Of a stretch of 20,553 nucleotides of DNA, positions 8,516 through 18,579 are shown piece by piece (the first letter of the stretch is position 1; each line of letters opens with the position of its first letter). Made by a program: the position numbers and the translations under genes. The notes beneath the pieces were generated by a model. The model was not told where the DNA came from and did not search any database. It saw only the letters and a list, made by a program, of their open reading frames with translations. Source of the stretch: Selaginella kraussiana (taxonomy: Eukaryota; Streptophyta; Lycopodiopsida; Selaginellales; Selaginellaceae); NCBI GenBank assembly GCA_001021135.1, contig LDJE01095012.1, positions 1 through 20,553 of the forward strand. Reading direction: 5' to 3'.

Positions 8516-10107
8516 TCATTTGGTGCCCAGTCTAGTTCGGAAATCCTCCACCATCTTAGGCAGTCCGTCGCGCAAAGAAACCTGGAAGGGATTTCAGTAA
8601 TCTCCTCTGCAAAAACCGGATGAATCAACAAACCTTGGGCTCCCATTTCAAAATGGATTTGGCCTTGGTGATGTCTGGTTTCCTTTTCCGAGGATCATCG
8701 GGAGTGTTCTCCACAATCTTCCAAGTAGCTGATGGGTTGATCAGCTGGAAGTGGCACGCAAGTTACCCACAAAGAATCAAACAGGAGCGCTGCTACTAAC
8801 CTCTCTCACCGTCTCCGCCAGTTCCAGCATTGTGAACTCGCCTAAGCATAAGCATCAAGCACTTTGGAAGACGAATTCATGTGTTGTTACCTGGATTTCC
8901 TAGGTTGATCGGGCCTGTTACTTCACCTTCCATTAGCTTGATCAACCCGTCCACCTAACAAAAAGCATGATGACAGCTTGAAGGCCGGGCATGACTTACC
9001 AAGTCCGATACGTAGCAAAAGCTGCGTGTTTGAGTACCGGGTGATTGTATTGTCATCATCTCGCCTCTGAAAACGGAAAGCAAGGTCAAGCAGTAGCAGG
9101 CACAAGTAGAGCACCTGAGTGCTTGAGCGATGAAATTGCTGACCACTCGACCATCGTCAATGTTCATACGAGGGCCGTAGGTGTTGAAAATGCGAGCGAT
9201 CCGGATTTCTGGAAAAAAAAACATTAGCAATGCCGGGTAATAACAGGCTGTACCAATTCCGTGCTGTCTGTGGTAGTCGAACATCAAGGTTTCGGCAACA
9301 CGCTTTCCTTCGTCGTAACAGCTTCGAACGCCTGCGGAAAGTTTGAAAATTTCAGCAAACATTAACGTCGTACCGATGGGATTCACGTTGCCCCAGTACT
9401 CCTCCTTCTGTGGATGCTCCAGCGGATCACCATAGACCTCGGACGTGGAAGTTAGGAGAATTCTGCAAGGAAAGCTCAGACTTGAGAGCGGGATCAGCTC
9501 AGGCGAACCTTGCTCCTACACGCTTGGCAAGGCCCAGCATGTTGAGTGTACCCATCACGTTGGTCTTGATGGTCTGCAGATGACACGATGTGAGTATGAG
9601 ACAATAATCAGCACGGAAACTCACTTTGACAGGGTTGTACTTGTAGAAAATGGGAGACGCCGGGCATGCCAGATGGTAAATCTGATCCACTTCTACCAAC
9701 AGCGGCTCTGTGACGTCTGCAGTGCAGGAGTGTCAGGTCTCTGAGGGAGATCTATGGAAGAAACTTACCATGACGTAGCAGCTCGAAATCAGGGTGCCCA
9801 ATCCAGCGCTTGAGGTTGTCCTTGGAGCCAGAGAAGAAGTTGTCCGCAACAATGACCTGTATTGGCAAGCAAAATGTAAAAACGTCGAGGATCTCTCTCA
9901 CCTCGTTGGTGCCAGCTTCCATAAGACGATCGACGAGGTGTGATCCAATGAAGCCAGCTCCTCCAGTCACCAGGATCCTCATCTTTTGCTGCAGCGCACA
10001 AATAACAGTTTGTCAAAGTTACAACTTACTGCTCCGAATTTAGAGAGGCGCATGGGAGAAGGAAGTGGCGGGGACTTGGTAGACTGAATTGTGGCAGTGT
10101 CACCCAT
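8516..10107 (-). CDS. UXS: UDP-glucuronate decarboxylase (UDP-xylose synthase), cytosolic type
   Basis: Thirteen exons read downward: 10107-10030, 9988-9902, 9856-9769, 9716-9625, 9573-9509, 9462-9374, 9331-9254, 9208-9115, 9066-9000, 8954-8891, 8841-8801, 8744-8634 and 8581-8516, giving 339 residues. It decarboxylates UDP-glucuronate to UDP-xylose using bound NAD, for cell-wall xylan and xyloglucan. The Rossmann motif TGGAGFIG lies at residues 34-41. The catalytic set of this short-chain dehydrogenase group is visible: STSEVYGD with Glu145, and Tyr172 with Lys176 in [15 protein letters not shown]. The segment [15 protein letters not shown] and the tail [17 protein letters not shown] are typical of plant UXS. 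There is no membrane anchor, so it matches the soluble cytosolic isoforms (UXS3/5/6 type). It is divergent from UAH across 264 bp. Confidence 0.96.
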
Positions 10108-10371
10108 CAGATCCGAGTTTCAGCTCGAGGAGAGATCCAGACAGCTAGGCTAGAAACTCTCTTCTATACAGTAATTAGGTCGCACATCAATTTGCAGTAT
10201 ATGCGGGAATCTTTTTCCCCTTCGAAGCAACGCAAGCGCGCTAAGCGCATGTTATTCAAATACGTACTGCATACGTATACAAAATAGATGCTCTTGCTCG
10301 ACGTACGAGAACGATCCTGTTTGTCACATGTGACGCTTACTTATCCCGGACATCCATCGTTCGAAAATTTG
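10108..10371. promoter_or_regulatory. Divergent promoter region between UXS and UAH
   Basis: This 264-base spacer must hold promoters and leaders for both divergent genes. ACGT-core words, which plant bZIP and bHLH factors can bind, cluster at about 10260-10280 (TACGTACTGCATACGTAT) and 10299-10309 (CGACGTACGAG). On the minus strand a TATA-like CTGTATAGAAG lies around 10162-10172, about 60 bases before the UXS start. I see no other element with confidence. Confidence 0.4.
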
Positions 10372-12303
10372 ATGGCGCTCCTGGCGGAAGTGGTGGCGGC
10401 GGCGGCGGCGATGCTGTGTGCAGCGTTCGTCGTGTCAGGAACACGAATCTCCATGGACGAGCAGCTGGAGGACCCTCTGGGCCTCGCTTCTACCACTTGT
10501 CTGTCCTCCCGTTCCGGCAAGTTTTGTGACTCAGATGAGGGTTTCTCTACCCATCCCAGTGCCAATGCCAGCCAGTTACAGTATTGGGTAGGCCTTTGAC
10601 ATAGTTGAATTTGGTTACATATGAATGTGTGCAGTTGGACAGCCTAGCGGCCTTCTCGGATACTCCTCCACCATCCGTAACGCGCATACTCTACTCGGAT
10701 AACGATGTAGCAGCCCGAAGGTGTGTTCTTGTCAAATTCCGGTCATTTTCAATCACGGTGATACCGCAGTTTCATTCGGTCCCTCATGGCGTCCACGGGT
10801 CTTGCCGTGCGGGAAGACGCCATTGGCAATATTTTTGGCCGCTGGTAAACATCAGCCGATTGCAAGTTCGCAAAACCCCCGACGTTTGTAATTTGCAGGC
10901 AAGGTAGCGAGGCGTCCCTTCCTGCTGTTGCGACCGGTTCTCACACCGACGCTATACCATATGCTGGCAAATATGATGGCGTCCTGGGCGTCGTTGGTGC
11001 CATTGAAGCTATTCAAGCGCTGCAACGGTACTTTAAGCCCTTAACTTGTGGTTAACAGAGCATTCAAACTCAGTGCCGGTTTCAAACCCAAGAGATCCAT
11101 AGATGTCATCATGTTCACGTCCGAGGAACCCACTCGGTTTGGCCTCAGCTGTGTTGGAAGGTGCGTTGATTTTGCACAAGGCGAGTCCTTTCTAACAGCA
11201 CGGCTGCACACACACAGTCGGGCGATGGCTGCAGACCCGGCCTCCCTCGAGGTCCTAAGAGGAGCAGTGGACAAGAGTAACATTTCATTTTTCGAAGCTG
11301 CAAAGAACGCAGGCTATCACAACTGCGAGCATCTAGAGGAGGTTGCACTTTCAAAGGAGTCGTATGGGGCATTTGTAGAGCTGCATATTGAGCAAGGCCC
11401 ACTTCTGGAAGAGCAAGGTATCTATCATCTGAACGGAAGCGGCCACACATTTACTTGGGTGCAGGCATTCCGATAGGAATTGTGACAGCTATAGCGGGAC
11501 CAGCGAGCCTGTCTGTGACTTTTGAAGGCGATGGCGGCCATGCCGGTGCTGTTCTTATGCAAGCCAGGTAAAAGAGTTGCAAACCATGTGAGCGTGCTCC
11601 CATGGTTTTTTTTTATCTCTCCAGGAACGATGCGGGATTGGCTGGTGCGGAACTTGCACTAGCCGTTGAGAAGCACGTCCTGAGTAGTGGTTCTGAAGAT
11701 ACCGTCGGTACAACCGGTAAGAAGTATTGGAGTTAACTGTATGAAAGACAGTAACCATGCACAGGTGTGCTCAAGTTGCACCCAGGCGCTGTGAACAGCA
11801 TACCTCGCTTAGCACAGCTTGAGATTGGTAAAACTAGTATAGGCGGCTTTCCACATTTGTGATAGCGGGGCAATGCAGATATCAGGGACATTGATGGCCC
11901 CAGGAGGGATACGGTGGTTGCTAATGTTCGGGAGTCGGCCAGCACTATTGCCGCGACGAGGCACGTAAGGCTGGTGGACTTCCGTATAGTTAACCAGGAC
12001 CCGCCCGCACAGAGTGCGAGTTTCATTCTCGAGGCATTGAAGGAGGCGTCCCAGCAGTTGGGACTGGATTACAAGCTCATGATCAGCAGGGCATACCACG
12101 ACTCGCTCTTCATGTCCCGGTAACTGATATCTATCGTTTTGTCTTTGCAACATCCACTCTCTAGGATCTCACCCACTGCTATGATCTTCATCCCTTGCAA
12201 CAAAGGCTACAGTCACAGACCTGACGAGTACGCATCGCCCCGTGATATGAAGCAGGGCGTGGAAGTGCTGGCGGTTGCTCTTGCCAAGCTGTCTCTCAAA
12301 TGA
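10372..12303 (+). CDS. UAH: Ureidoglycolate amidohydrolase (purine catabolism, M20 family)
   Basis: Eleven exons: 10372-10587, 10635-10720, 10770-10844, 10899-11027, 11074-11160, 11218-11417, 11465-11567, 11625-11716, 11765-11827, 11879-12119 and 12165-12303, giving 404 residues. It hydrolyses ureidoglycolate to glyoxylate, ammonia and CO2, the last step of purine ring breakdown in plants. The N-terminus (MALLAEVVAAAAAMLCAAFVVSG) is a signal peptide, fitting the ER location known for Arabidopsis UAH. M20 metallopeptidase-fold metal ligands are all visible: His141 (GSHTD), Asp152 (KYDG), Glu186/Glu187 (TSEEPTRF), His254 (LHIEQG) and His376 (YSH). The tracts EEPTRFG, GGHAGAVLM and ISRAYHDSLFM separate UAH from allantoate amidohydrolase in my judgement. 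HEN2 follows after 87 bases on the same strand. Confidence 0.93.
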
Positions 12304-12369
12304 TGAATGCTCTCGCTCTTAACAATAACAACAACCCTACTAGGGATTAAGCCAAGAAAGGAAAAGGGT

Positions 12370-12383
12370 TTAGGGTTCTTGAG
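12370..12383 (+). promoter_or_regulatory. Telo-box-like leader element before HEN2
   Basis: The word TTAGGGTTCTTGAG ends 7 bases before the chosen HEN2 start and is preceded by GGG, so GGGTTTAGGG is also read. The same 14 bases occur before MED27 at 15918-15931. AACCCTAA-type telo-boxes are a known promoter-proximal element of plant RNA-processing and ribosomal genes. Confidence 0.5.
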
Positions 12384-12390
12384 AGGAGCC

Positions 12391-15300
12391 ATGATGGCGG
12401 CAGGCGGCGGCAAGCGGAAGGCGGACGATGCGCAGGACGACGTTGGTAAGCGCCAGAAGAAGGATAGAAATGCGCCCCGCACCTGCGTGCACGAGGTGGC
12501 GGTGCCGGACGGCTTCGTGGAGGAGACGGTGTCGGGGATGGGCAGCATTAGGGAGCCCGTCTACACTGGCGAGGCGGCCAAGAAGTACCCCTTCACGCTC
12601 GACCCGTTCCAGCGCATCTCAGTAGCATGCCTGGAGCGCCAAGACTCGGTTCTGGTCTCGGCACACACCTCGGCGGGAAAGACGGCTATCGCCGAGTACG
12701 CAATTGCCATGGCATTTCGGGACAAGCAGAAGGTGATATACACCTCGCCCCTCAAGGCGCTTAGCAACCAGAAGTACAGGGAGCTGTCCCAGGAGTTCGT
12801 AGATGTCGGGCTCATGACGGGCGATGTGACCATCTCCCCCAATGCGAGCTGCATTGTGATGACCACCGAGATCCTGCGGGCCATGCTCTACCGCGGGTCG
12901 GAGCTTCTGAGGGAGGTAGCCTGGGTGGTATTCGACGAGATCCATTACATGAGGGACAGAGAGCGGGGTGTGGTGTGGGAGGAGAGCATCATACTGCTGC
13001 CGCCGGCCATCAAGATGGTGTTCCTGTCGGCAACCATGTCCAACGCCCTCGAGTTTGCCCAGTGGATTTGTCACTTGCACAAGCAGCCGTGCCATGTTGT
13101 GTACACCGACTTCAGGCCCACGCCTCTCCAGCACTACGCCTACGCACTTGGTGGCTCCGGCATGTTCCTCATAGTCGACGACAAGGGCCAGTTCAAGGAA
13201 GACAACTTCTCCAAGCTCCAGGCCGAAGGAGCTCCGGCCAAGAGCACTCGCGGTGGTGGCAAATGGGCCAAGGGTAAGACTGGTGGCGGAGGAGGTGGTG
13301 GTGGTAGTGGTGGCTCAGACATCTACAAGGTCATCAAGGTTAGTTCAGTCTTCTTAAGTTGTGTTCCTAATCGCACTAGTTAAAATCAGGTGATTATGGA
13401 CCGTAAAATGCAGCCCGTCATTGTGTTCAGCTTCAGCCGGCGTGAGTGCGAGCAGTACGCTCTCTCAATCTCCAAGCTCGACTTCAACGACGAGGACGAG
13501 AAGCAAAACGTGCAAGTGATATACGAAAACGCATTGCAAGCTCTCAGCGAGGAAGACCGTAGCTTGCCGGCCATTGGGGAGCTGCTGCCGTTGCTTAAAC
13601 GAGGCATTGCTTTCCACCACTCGGGACTATTGCCCATCTTGAAGGAGGTGATCGAGATTCTTTTCCAAGAAGGCTACGTCAAAGCTTTGTTCGCCACCGA
13701 AACGGTACGAGTACCTGCGATGGCATCTCAATGCTGTTGTTGTTGATGCAGTTTGCCATGGGACTCAACATGCCGGCCAAGACCGTAGTGTTCACTGCCC
13801 TGCGGAAATGGGACGGGGACGCTCACCGATGGATGTCTTCTGGCGAATACATTCAAGTAAGCATCGTCCTCTTACTCTTACCATGTTCGTTTCGCCCAGA
13901 TGAGTGGCAGGGCCGGTCGACGAGGGAAGGACGATCGTGGTATTTGCATCATCATGATCGATGAACAGGTAGGTAGTGTTTCTTCCAACTCCACTTTATA
14001 TGATCTTCTTCTTGCTGGTCAGATGGAGATGAAAACATGCAAAGAAATGATACTTGGAAAGCCGGCTCCTCTGATCAGCACTTTCAGGCTCAGCTATTAC
14101 TCCCTTCTCAACCTCATGAGCCGTACCGACGGGCAAATCGACATGGAGTTCCTCATCAGGAACTCTTTCCACCAGTTCCAGCATGAAAAGGTTGGTTTTT
14201 ACTGTCGATGAAGACTGATCTTCTTCTTCAGGCAGCCCCTGAGGTGGGCAGGAAAATAGCGCAGCTGGAACAGGAGGCGGCGTCGCTGGATGGAGCTGGC
14301 GAGGCGGTAGCGGAGTACCATGACCTGAGACTGAAACTAGCAGGACTGGAGAAGCAGCTCATGACAGAGGTTCTAAGGCCAGATCGGGTTCTTATCTTTC
14401 TGCAACCGGGTAGACTGGTTAAAGTGCGGGATGGAGCAAATGAATGGGGATGGGGCGTGGTACTGAACGTGGTAAAGAAGCCAGGTTCCGGCGGTGCTCC
14501 ATCCGCTACCGTCGCTGCACCGCGCGCGAGCTCGTACCTGGTCGACACGCTACTATACTGCTCCACCTTAAACGATGCCCACAACAATAAACCTCGACCC
14601 TGTGCCCCCGGTGACAAGGGTGAAATGCAAGTGGTGAGTTCAACTCATTTTGCCCAAATTTTGCTCACAACTTGTGCAGATACCAGTTCAGATGACTTTG
14701 ATCTGTGCAATATGTAGCGTTAGGGTCGCGGTTCCTGCCGACTTGCGACCTGCGGACGCGAGGATGAGCGTCTTCATGGCCGTCCAGGACCTGGAAAAGC
14801 GTTTCCCCGACGGGTTGCCCCGACTTGACCCCATCGAGGTACTTAACTGCCAAAGCTTTGGTGTTTGTACTCAAATTTGTTGTTGCAGGACATGGGAATA
14901 GATGATCCAGAACTAATTCAGGTGGTTAAGAGAATCAAAGAGGAAGAGGAGAAGCTGATTGCCCATCCTTTATTCAAGGTGACTGCTTTGCATGGCCTTT
15001 TTTTTTTTTTGGGTGGTTGCTTATGGATCGTTTTGCAGTCCGAAAAGGAACCGAGCTCGTACGCTGCCTTCCAAAAGAAGGCGGAGCTGCTCACCCAAGC
15101 ACAGCGGCTGAAAGCCAAAATGCGAGAGTCTCAGCTACACAAATTTCGAGAGGAGCTGCGCAACCGCACCAGAGTGTTGAAACGGCTGGGCCACATCAAC
15201 GACGATTCGGTTGTCCAACTCAAGGGCCGAGCAGCATGTCTCATCGACACGGCAGATGAGCTTCTGGTCGCCGAGCTCATACTAGAGGGTGGGTACTCGG

Positions 15301-15878
15301 CTCCTCGCATTCGGCTCACTCGGTTGCAGGTTTGTTCAATGATCTGGATCATCACCAAATCGTAGCACTTTCAAGCTGCTTCCTGCCCATTGAGAAGTCC
15401 ACTGTTCAGGTAGAGCTTAAGAACGAGCTCGCCTTTCCTTATCGTCGTTTGCAAGAGACTGCAAGAATGATCGCCGAGGTAGGATCGAAATTCGTTCGGG
15501 TTTGCTCCAACGGTGCTTGCTTTTGTTATATAGGTGGAACGGGAGTGCAAACTGGAAGTGGACGTGGAGAAGGTTGTGGAGGGTTATCGGCCCACATTGA
15601 TGAACGTCTTCTACCACTGGTGCAAGGTATGATCCTTCCACTCTAAGATGAGACTTCCTCATTCGGCCCCCCAGGGTTCGAGCTTCGCGGAGATTTGCGG
15701 CATGACGGATGTTTTCGAAGGGAGCATCATCCGAGTGGCCAGGCGGCTGGACGAGTTCCTCAATCAAATGCGCGCTACTTGCCACGCCGTCGGCAACAGC
15801 GAACTGGAAAAGAAGTTGGAGGCCGGCAGCGAGGGCATTCGTCGCGGCATCATGTTCGCCAACTCTTTGTACCTCTGA
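12391..15878 (+). CDS. HEN2: HEN2, nuclear exosome DExH-box RNA helicase (MTR4 family)
   Basis: Twelve exons: 12391-13338, 13390-13704, 13752-13856, 13900-13968, 14023-14190, 14232-14633, 14680-14838, 14889-14978, 15039-15288, 15330-15478, 15534-15626 and 15675-15878, giving 983 residues. It feeds RNA to the nucleoplasmic exosome. Visible parts: Walker A AHTSAGKT (91-98), DEIH box (182-185), the SAT motif, a Gly-rich linker ending the first exon, HHSGLLP, motif [12 protein letters not shown], then the arch and coiled-coil region and the helical C-terminus ending [10 protein letters not shown]. The tracts [28 protein letters not shown] and [12 protein letters not shown] fit HEN2 and not its paralogue MTR4. 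The start at 12391 lies after a telo-box leader. An in-frame ATG at 12307 would add 28 residues with no likeness to HEN2. MED27 follows after 56 bases. Confidence 0.94.
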
Positions 15879-15917
15879 TTTCAGATTATTTAAACATTGC
15901 GGAAATTCTAGGGCTTC

Positions 15918-15931
15918 TTAGGGTTCTTGAG
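15918..15931 (+). promoter_or_regulatory. Telo-box-like leader element before MED27
   Basis: TTAGGGTTCTTGAG, identical to the HEN2 leader word, ends 3 bases before the MED27 ATG. A second related word, CTAGGGCTTC, lies at 15909-15918. The whole gap from the HEN2 stop is only 56 bases, so the core promoter must overlap the HEN2 3' end. Confidence 0.5.
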
Positions 15932-15934
15932 CAG

Positions 15935-17310
15935 ATGCAGCAGCAGCAGCAGCAGGCAGCTATGATGATGCAGCAGGCCATGATGATGATGCCCAGTCCT
16001 GCGGCTTTGTCTTCTCCGAGTACAGGCTATGTCAGCTCGCGAGCGTCGCCGCTATTTAGCGGCGGCGGTGACAACAGCAACACGCCGCCGCCGGTGTTGC
16101 AACAGGTGGTGGAGTATCCCAAGCCTGCAGCAAGCACAGATGAGGAGGCGCCCCCTAAGCAGTTGGCGAGTGCACTGGAGTTGCTCAGCAACTTCGTGCG
16201 TCTCATCGCGGACGTGCGCTCGGGCGGGGACGCGCTGTTGGAGGCGGTAGAGGCTGCCGATCAGCTTCGTTGCCGCGATCTCAACAACGGCAGCAGGGGA
16301 CACCATGCCGTCGTTGTCAAGGAGATAGAGTCGACCAAGGCGACGTTGGAGCAGCTGAGAGCTGCGGGCAGGGAACTGGAGCTTTCGGGCCTCCTGCAGC
16401 AACAGCCGCAACAGAGTTCGCCGCTCATCTGCCCGGACGGCACCGTGGTATCCTACTCGTGGAAACGCCAGATTGCGGGCCAGGCGGCCGCCTCCGCTGT
16501 AGAACGAACGAGGCTCGCACTCAGGGCCTTCACGGAGCAGAAGAAGCGCTTCCTGCCTCACATTGACGATCAGCAAGGTGATACTGCTGCCAAGCGGCGT
16601 CGCAGATGCCAGGAACAGCTTCTTCCGCCCGTGGCCCCATCGCTGGCCGAGGTGCTCAAACTGGTCCAGACCGACTGCCCGGGCATGCTAGTTGTTGAGA
16701 GACAGCACCGTTTCTCCTCCTCCTCCAGCAGCTTTCAGCAGCATGAAAATGCTATCCTGGAGCTGCTCATTCCAGGCACACTCCGAGCAGTCATCTCCGT
16801 GCAACGCTCTCTCCCCGACGCGCTCGCCGTATTTTCACCGGATGAGGTAACTTGATCAAAAGCATTTGTATGCACTGTTATAGCGTTTATATGCAGACGA
16901 GTGAGCACCTTGATGCCTGGGGAACCTCCGCTTACAGCGTCTACCAGAGGGTCTCGCACTGCGGGAGCAGCGCCATGCAGCACTACACTCGGATGATCAA
17001 TGACGGTGGATCTCCGCTACTCTCCCTGCTGGTAACGACGCTCTTTAATTGTTGTTGGTCATCCATCTGAGTTTGCTTTGCAGCAATGGTTTTTTGGCTA
17101 TCGCACCCTTTTCTCTAAGCCTTGCAGGTAGGTATCTCTAGTTTTAGCTTCATGAGTGACTCTTTGATTTATGTCAGTAAATGCAATCGCCTACTAGCTT
17201 TGGATGCGTCGTCCAACCTGTTATTGCCGCCAATTGTGAGGCCATTACTGGCAAAGAAGACAAGCGGGACGGAAGAGGCCGATGCATACCATTGCGGCTG
17301 CCTAGACTGA
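15935..17310 (+). CDS. MED27: Mediator complex subunit 27
   Basis: Four exons: 15935-16846, 16897-17031, 17084-17127 and 17178-17310, giving 407 residues. MED27 sits in the tail/upper-tail part of Mediator and links activators to RNA polymerase II. The N-terminus is Gln/Met-rich (six Gln, then AAMMMQQAMMMM), followed by a helical core (QLASALELLSNFVRLIADVRSGGDALLEAVE). A conserved C-terminal module reads LLQWFFGYRTLFSKPCSKC, then NRLLALDASSNLLLPPIVRP and AYHCGC. The two Cys pairs are those that the MED27 family conserves, probably as a metal site. The first ATG after the HEN2 stop was used; it sits directly after a telo-box-like word. The last three codons overlap the coding end of the D27-like gene on the other strand. 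Confidence 0.92.
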
Positions 17311-18298
17311 AGAAGGAGACGAGACCTTGGGGCACACAGCTGAGCACAGGCTTGCACTTGGACAAGTTGGCAAACAATGTGCGGTTTTCAAACTTTGGTC
17401 CTCCTCCACAAGCGGGGACTTTACGCCGAAATTGAACTGCAGGCAGCGGCACGTTTCAATGGTGATTCAAGGCTTGTTAACCTGGCAACTGAGATCTTCA
17501 AAGTTGGGCTCCATAACAAGTGGTATTCCCATATCCCCCGCGATGAACATCTGAGAACAGTTGTGGTGTCTTAGATAATAGATCAACTACCACCTACCTG
17601 TGTGGGTAACTTGCACGTATGAATGCAGACGCCAACACAGTTACTTTCTTGAAGATACTTGCACTTTTCTACCTTCACCTGTTGTCCGCGGCCTTGTAGA
17701 TTTTGCATAGAAAGTTACATACCCCGCTTGGAAGAGAGGTGCCATCCGGGAGCTGGACTTGATTGACAACACATGGTCCCATGAGCCATTGGCAAGTTAA
17801 CTGCGTCACTCGGGCTGCACTGCTTGCAAGTCTAGAGATGGCAGAACATAACACGCACCTGTTATGACTGCAGCCAGTTTTCCGCCGGCAAGTGGTGCAA
17901 TGAGTGCTCTGAACCATGGCAACAAGAATGGCGGAAATAGTGACCTGAGAATGCGCACCTGCAAGCATCGACATAGCTTTTTTAACTTTGGCAATCCTGG
18001 CTATATACTGTGGATTTCTGAACGTCCGGCTTGGACATGAGGAGATGTGAGAGCTCTATCAATCCGTCATAGCCGTTCTTCTTGGAGTCATAGCCTACCT
18101 CCTGCAAACAGCCACATACAACCAACTCGTATGCCTACATTTTACCTGCGCCATCTTGCTTCGAAATGAACGAAGCAGAATACCATCCATGGCTCTTGTT
18201 GCCACACTGGTTTTGCTTTCCTTGCAGCAATTGACGGTGAGGCCCAAAACTTTGCTTCTTTGGCAAAGCGGCAGTCTTAATGATGCAAGTCCTGCCAT
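17302..18298 (-). CDS. D27: D27-like carotenoid isomerase (DUF4033), plastid
   Basis: Seven exons read downward: 18298-18146, 18101-18009, 17958-17859, 17814-17723, 17678-17598, 17550-17482 and 17436-17302, giving 240 residues. D27 enzymes isomerise all-trans to 9-cis beta-carotene, the first step to strigolactones; they are iron-containing plastid proteins. The N-terminus (MAGLASLRLPLCQRSKVLGL) looks like a short transit peptide. Family motifs follow: KKNGYDGLIE, LRSLFPPFLLPWFRALIAP, LTCQWLMGPCVVN, VEKCKYLQESNCVGVCIHTCK, MGIPLVMEPNFEDLSCQF and FGVKSP. The cluster of conserved Cys residues is kept. It belongs to the D27/D27-like family, but which subclade is uncertain. The gene is short but complete. 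A 61-base piece of its intron 2 and exon 3 recurs at the left edge of the window. Confidence 0.88.
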
Positions 18299-18579
18299 AG
18301 GCCTGAAACTTCACTGAGCAAAGTTTGGAGCACGATATCTCTATTTCTTTGTTATCAAATGCAGTTTCATTTATCAGTAAATAAACAAGCATGATGCTGG
18401 GCGAACCAGCGCAGAGTTAAGGTCCAATGAGGGAATCCGAATTCCTAATCTAGTATTACTACCGAAGGAAAGTTGACTGTTGAGACCGGACACGAATCGG
18501 CTGTGGCAGAGTGGGTGTTGGGTGGGTCGGAGCCCCGGGCGTTGGTACGACCACGAGGAGGGTTCAAACCCCATGCTCA
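18299..18579. other. Divergent spacer between D27-like and Crinkler-like genes
   Basis: 281 bases between two divergent starts. It should hold both promoters. An AT-rich stretch lies around 18343-18390. A short perfect hairpin (GCTGG-gcgaa-CCAGC) lies at about 18394-18408. The right part holds the pol III-like boxes listed separately. No open frame with family likeness is seen. Confidence 0.45.
18504..18571 (+). repeat. tRNA-like A box and B box, possible SINE remnant
   Basis: TGGCAGAGTGG at 18504-18514 fits the internal pol III A box and GGTTCAAACCC at 18561-18571 fits the B box. Their spacing suits a type II tRNA or a tRNA-derived SINE head. The flanking 7-base arms do not pair and the T stem has a mismatch, so this is not a working tRNA gene. 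A degenerate tRNA-derived SINE head, or chance, are the alternatives. The B box ends 8 bases before the ATG of the Crinkler-like gene. Confidence 0.35.

Noticed and set aside
12307-12390. HEN2 start at the upstream in-frame ATG
   Set aside because: The added 28 residues have no likeness to HEN2/MTR4 N-termini, and the stretch carries a telo-box-like leader word.
13140-13322. Minus-strand proline-rich frame
   Set aside because: It is the antisense shadow of the Gly-rich linker at the end of HEN2 exon 1.
14996-15011. Poly-T run as a possible retroelement tail
   Set aside because: It is within HEN2 intron 8 as a pyrimidine-rich stretch, with no target-site duplication or element body.
15401-15420. 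A further HEN2 intron at CAG|GTAGAG
   Set aside because: Reading straight through gives [10 protein letters not shown], which matches the HEN2 family, so no intron is needed.
16052-16576. Long minus-strand frame (174 codons)
   Set aside because: It lies wholly antisense to the well-supported first exon of MED27 and reflects its GC-rich codons.
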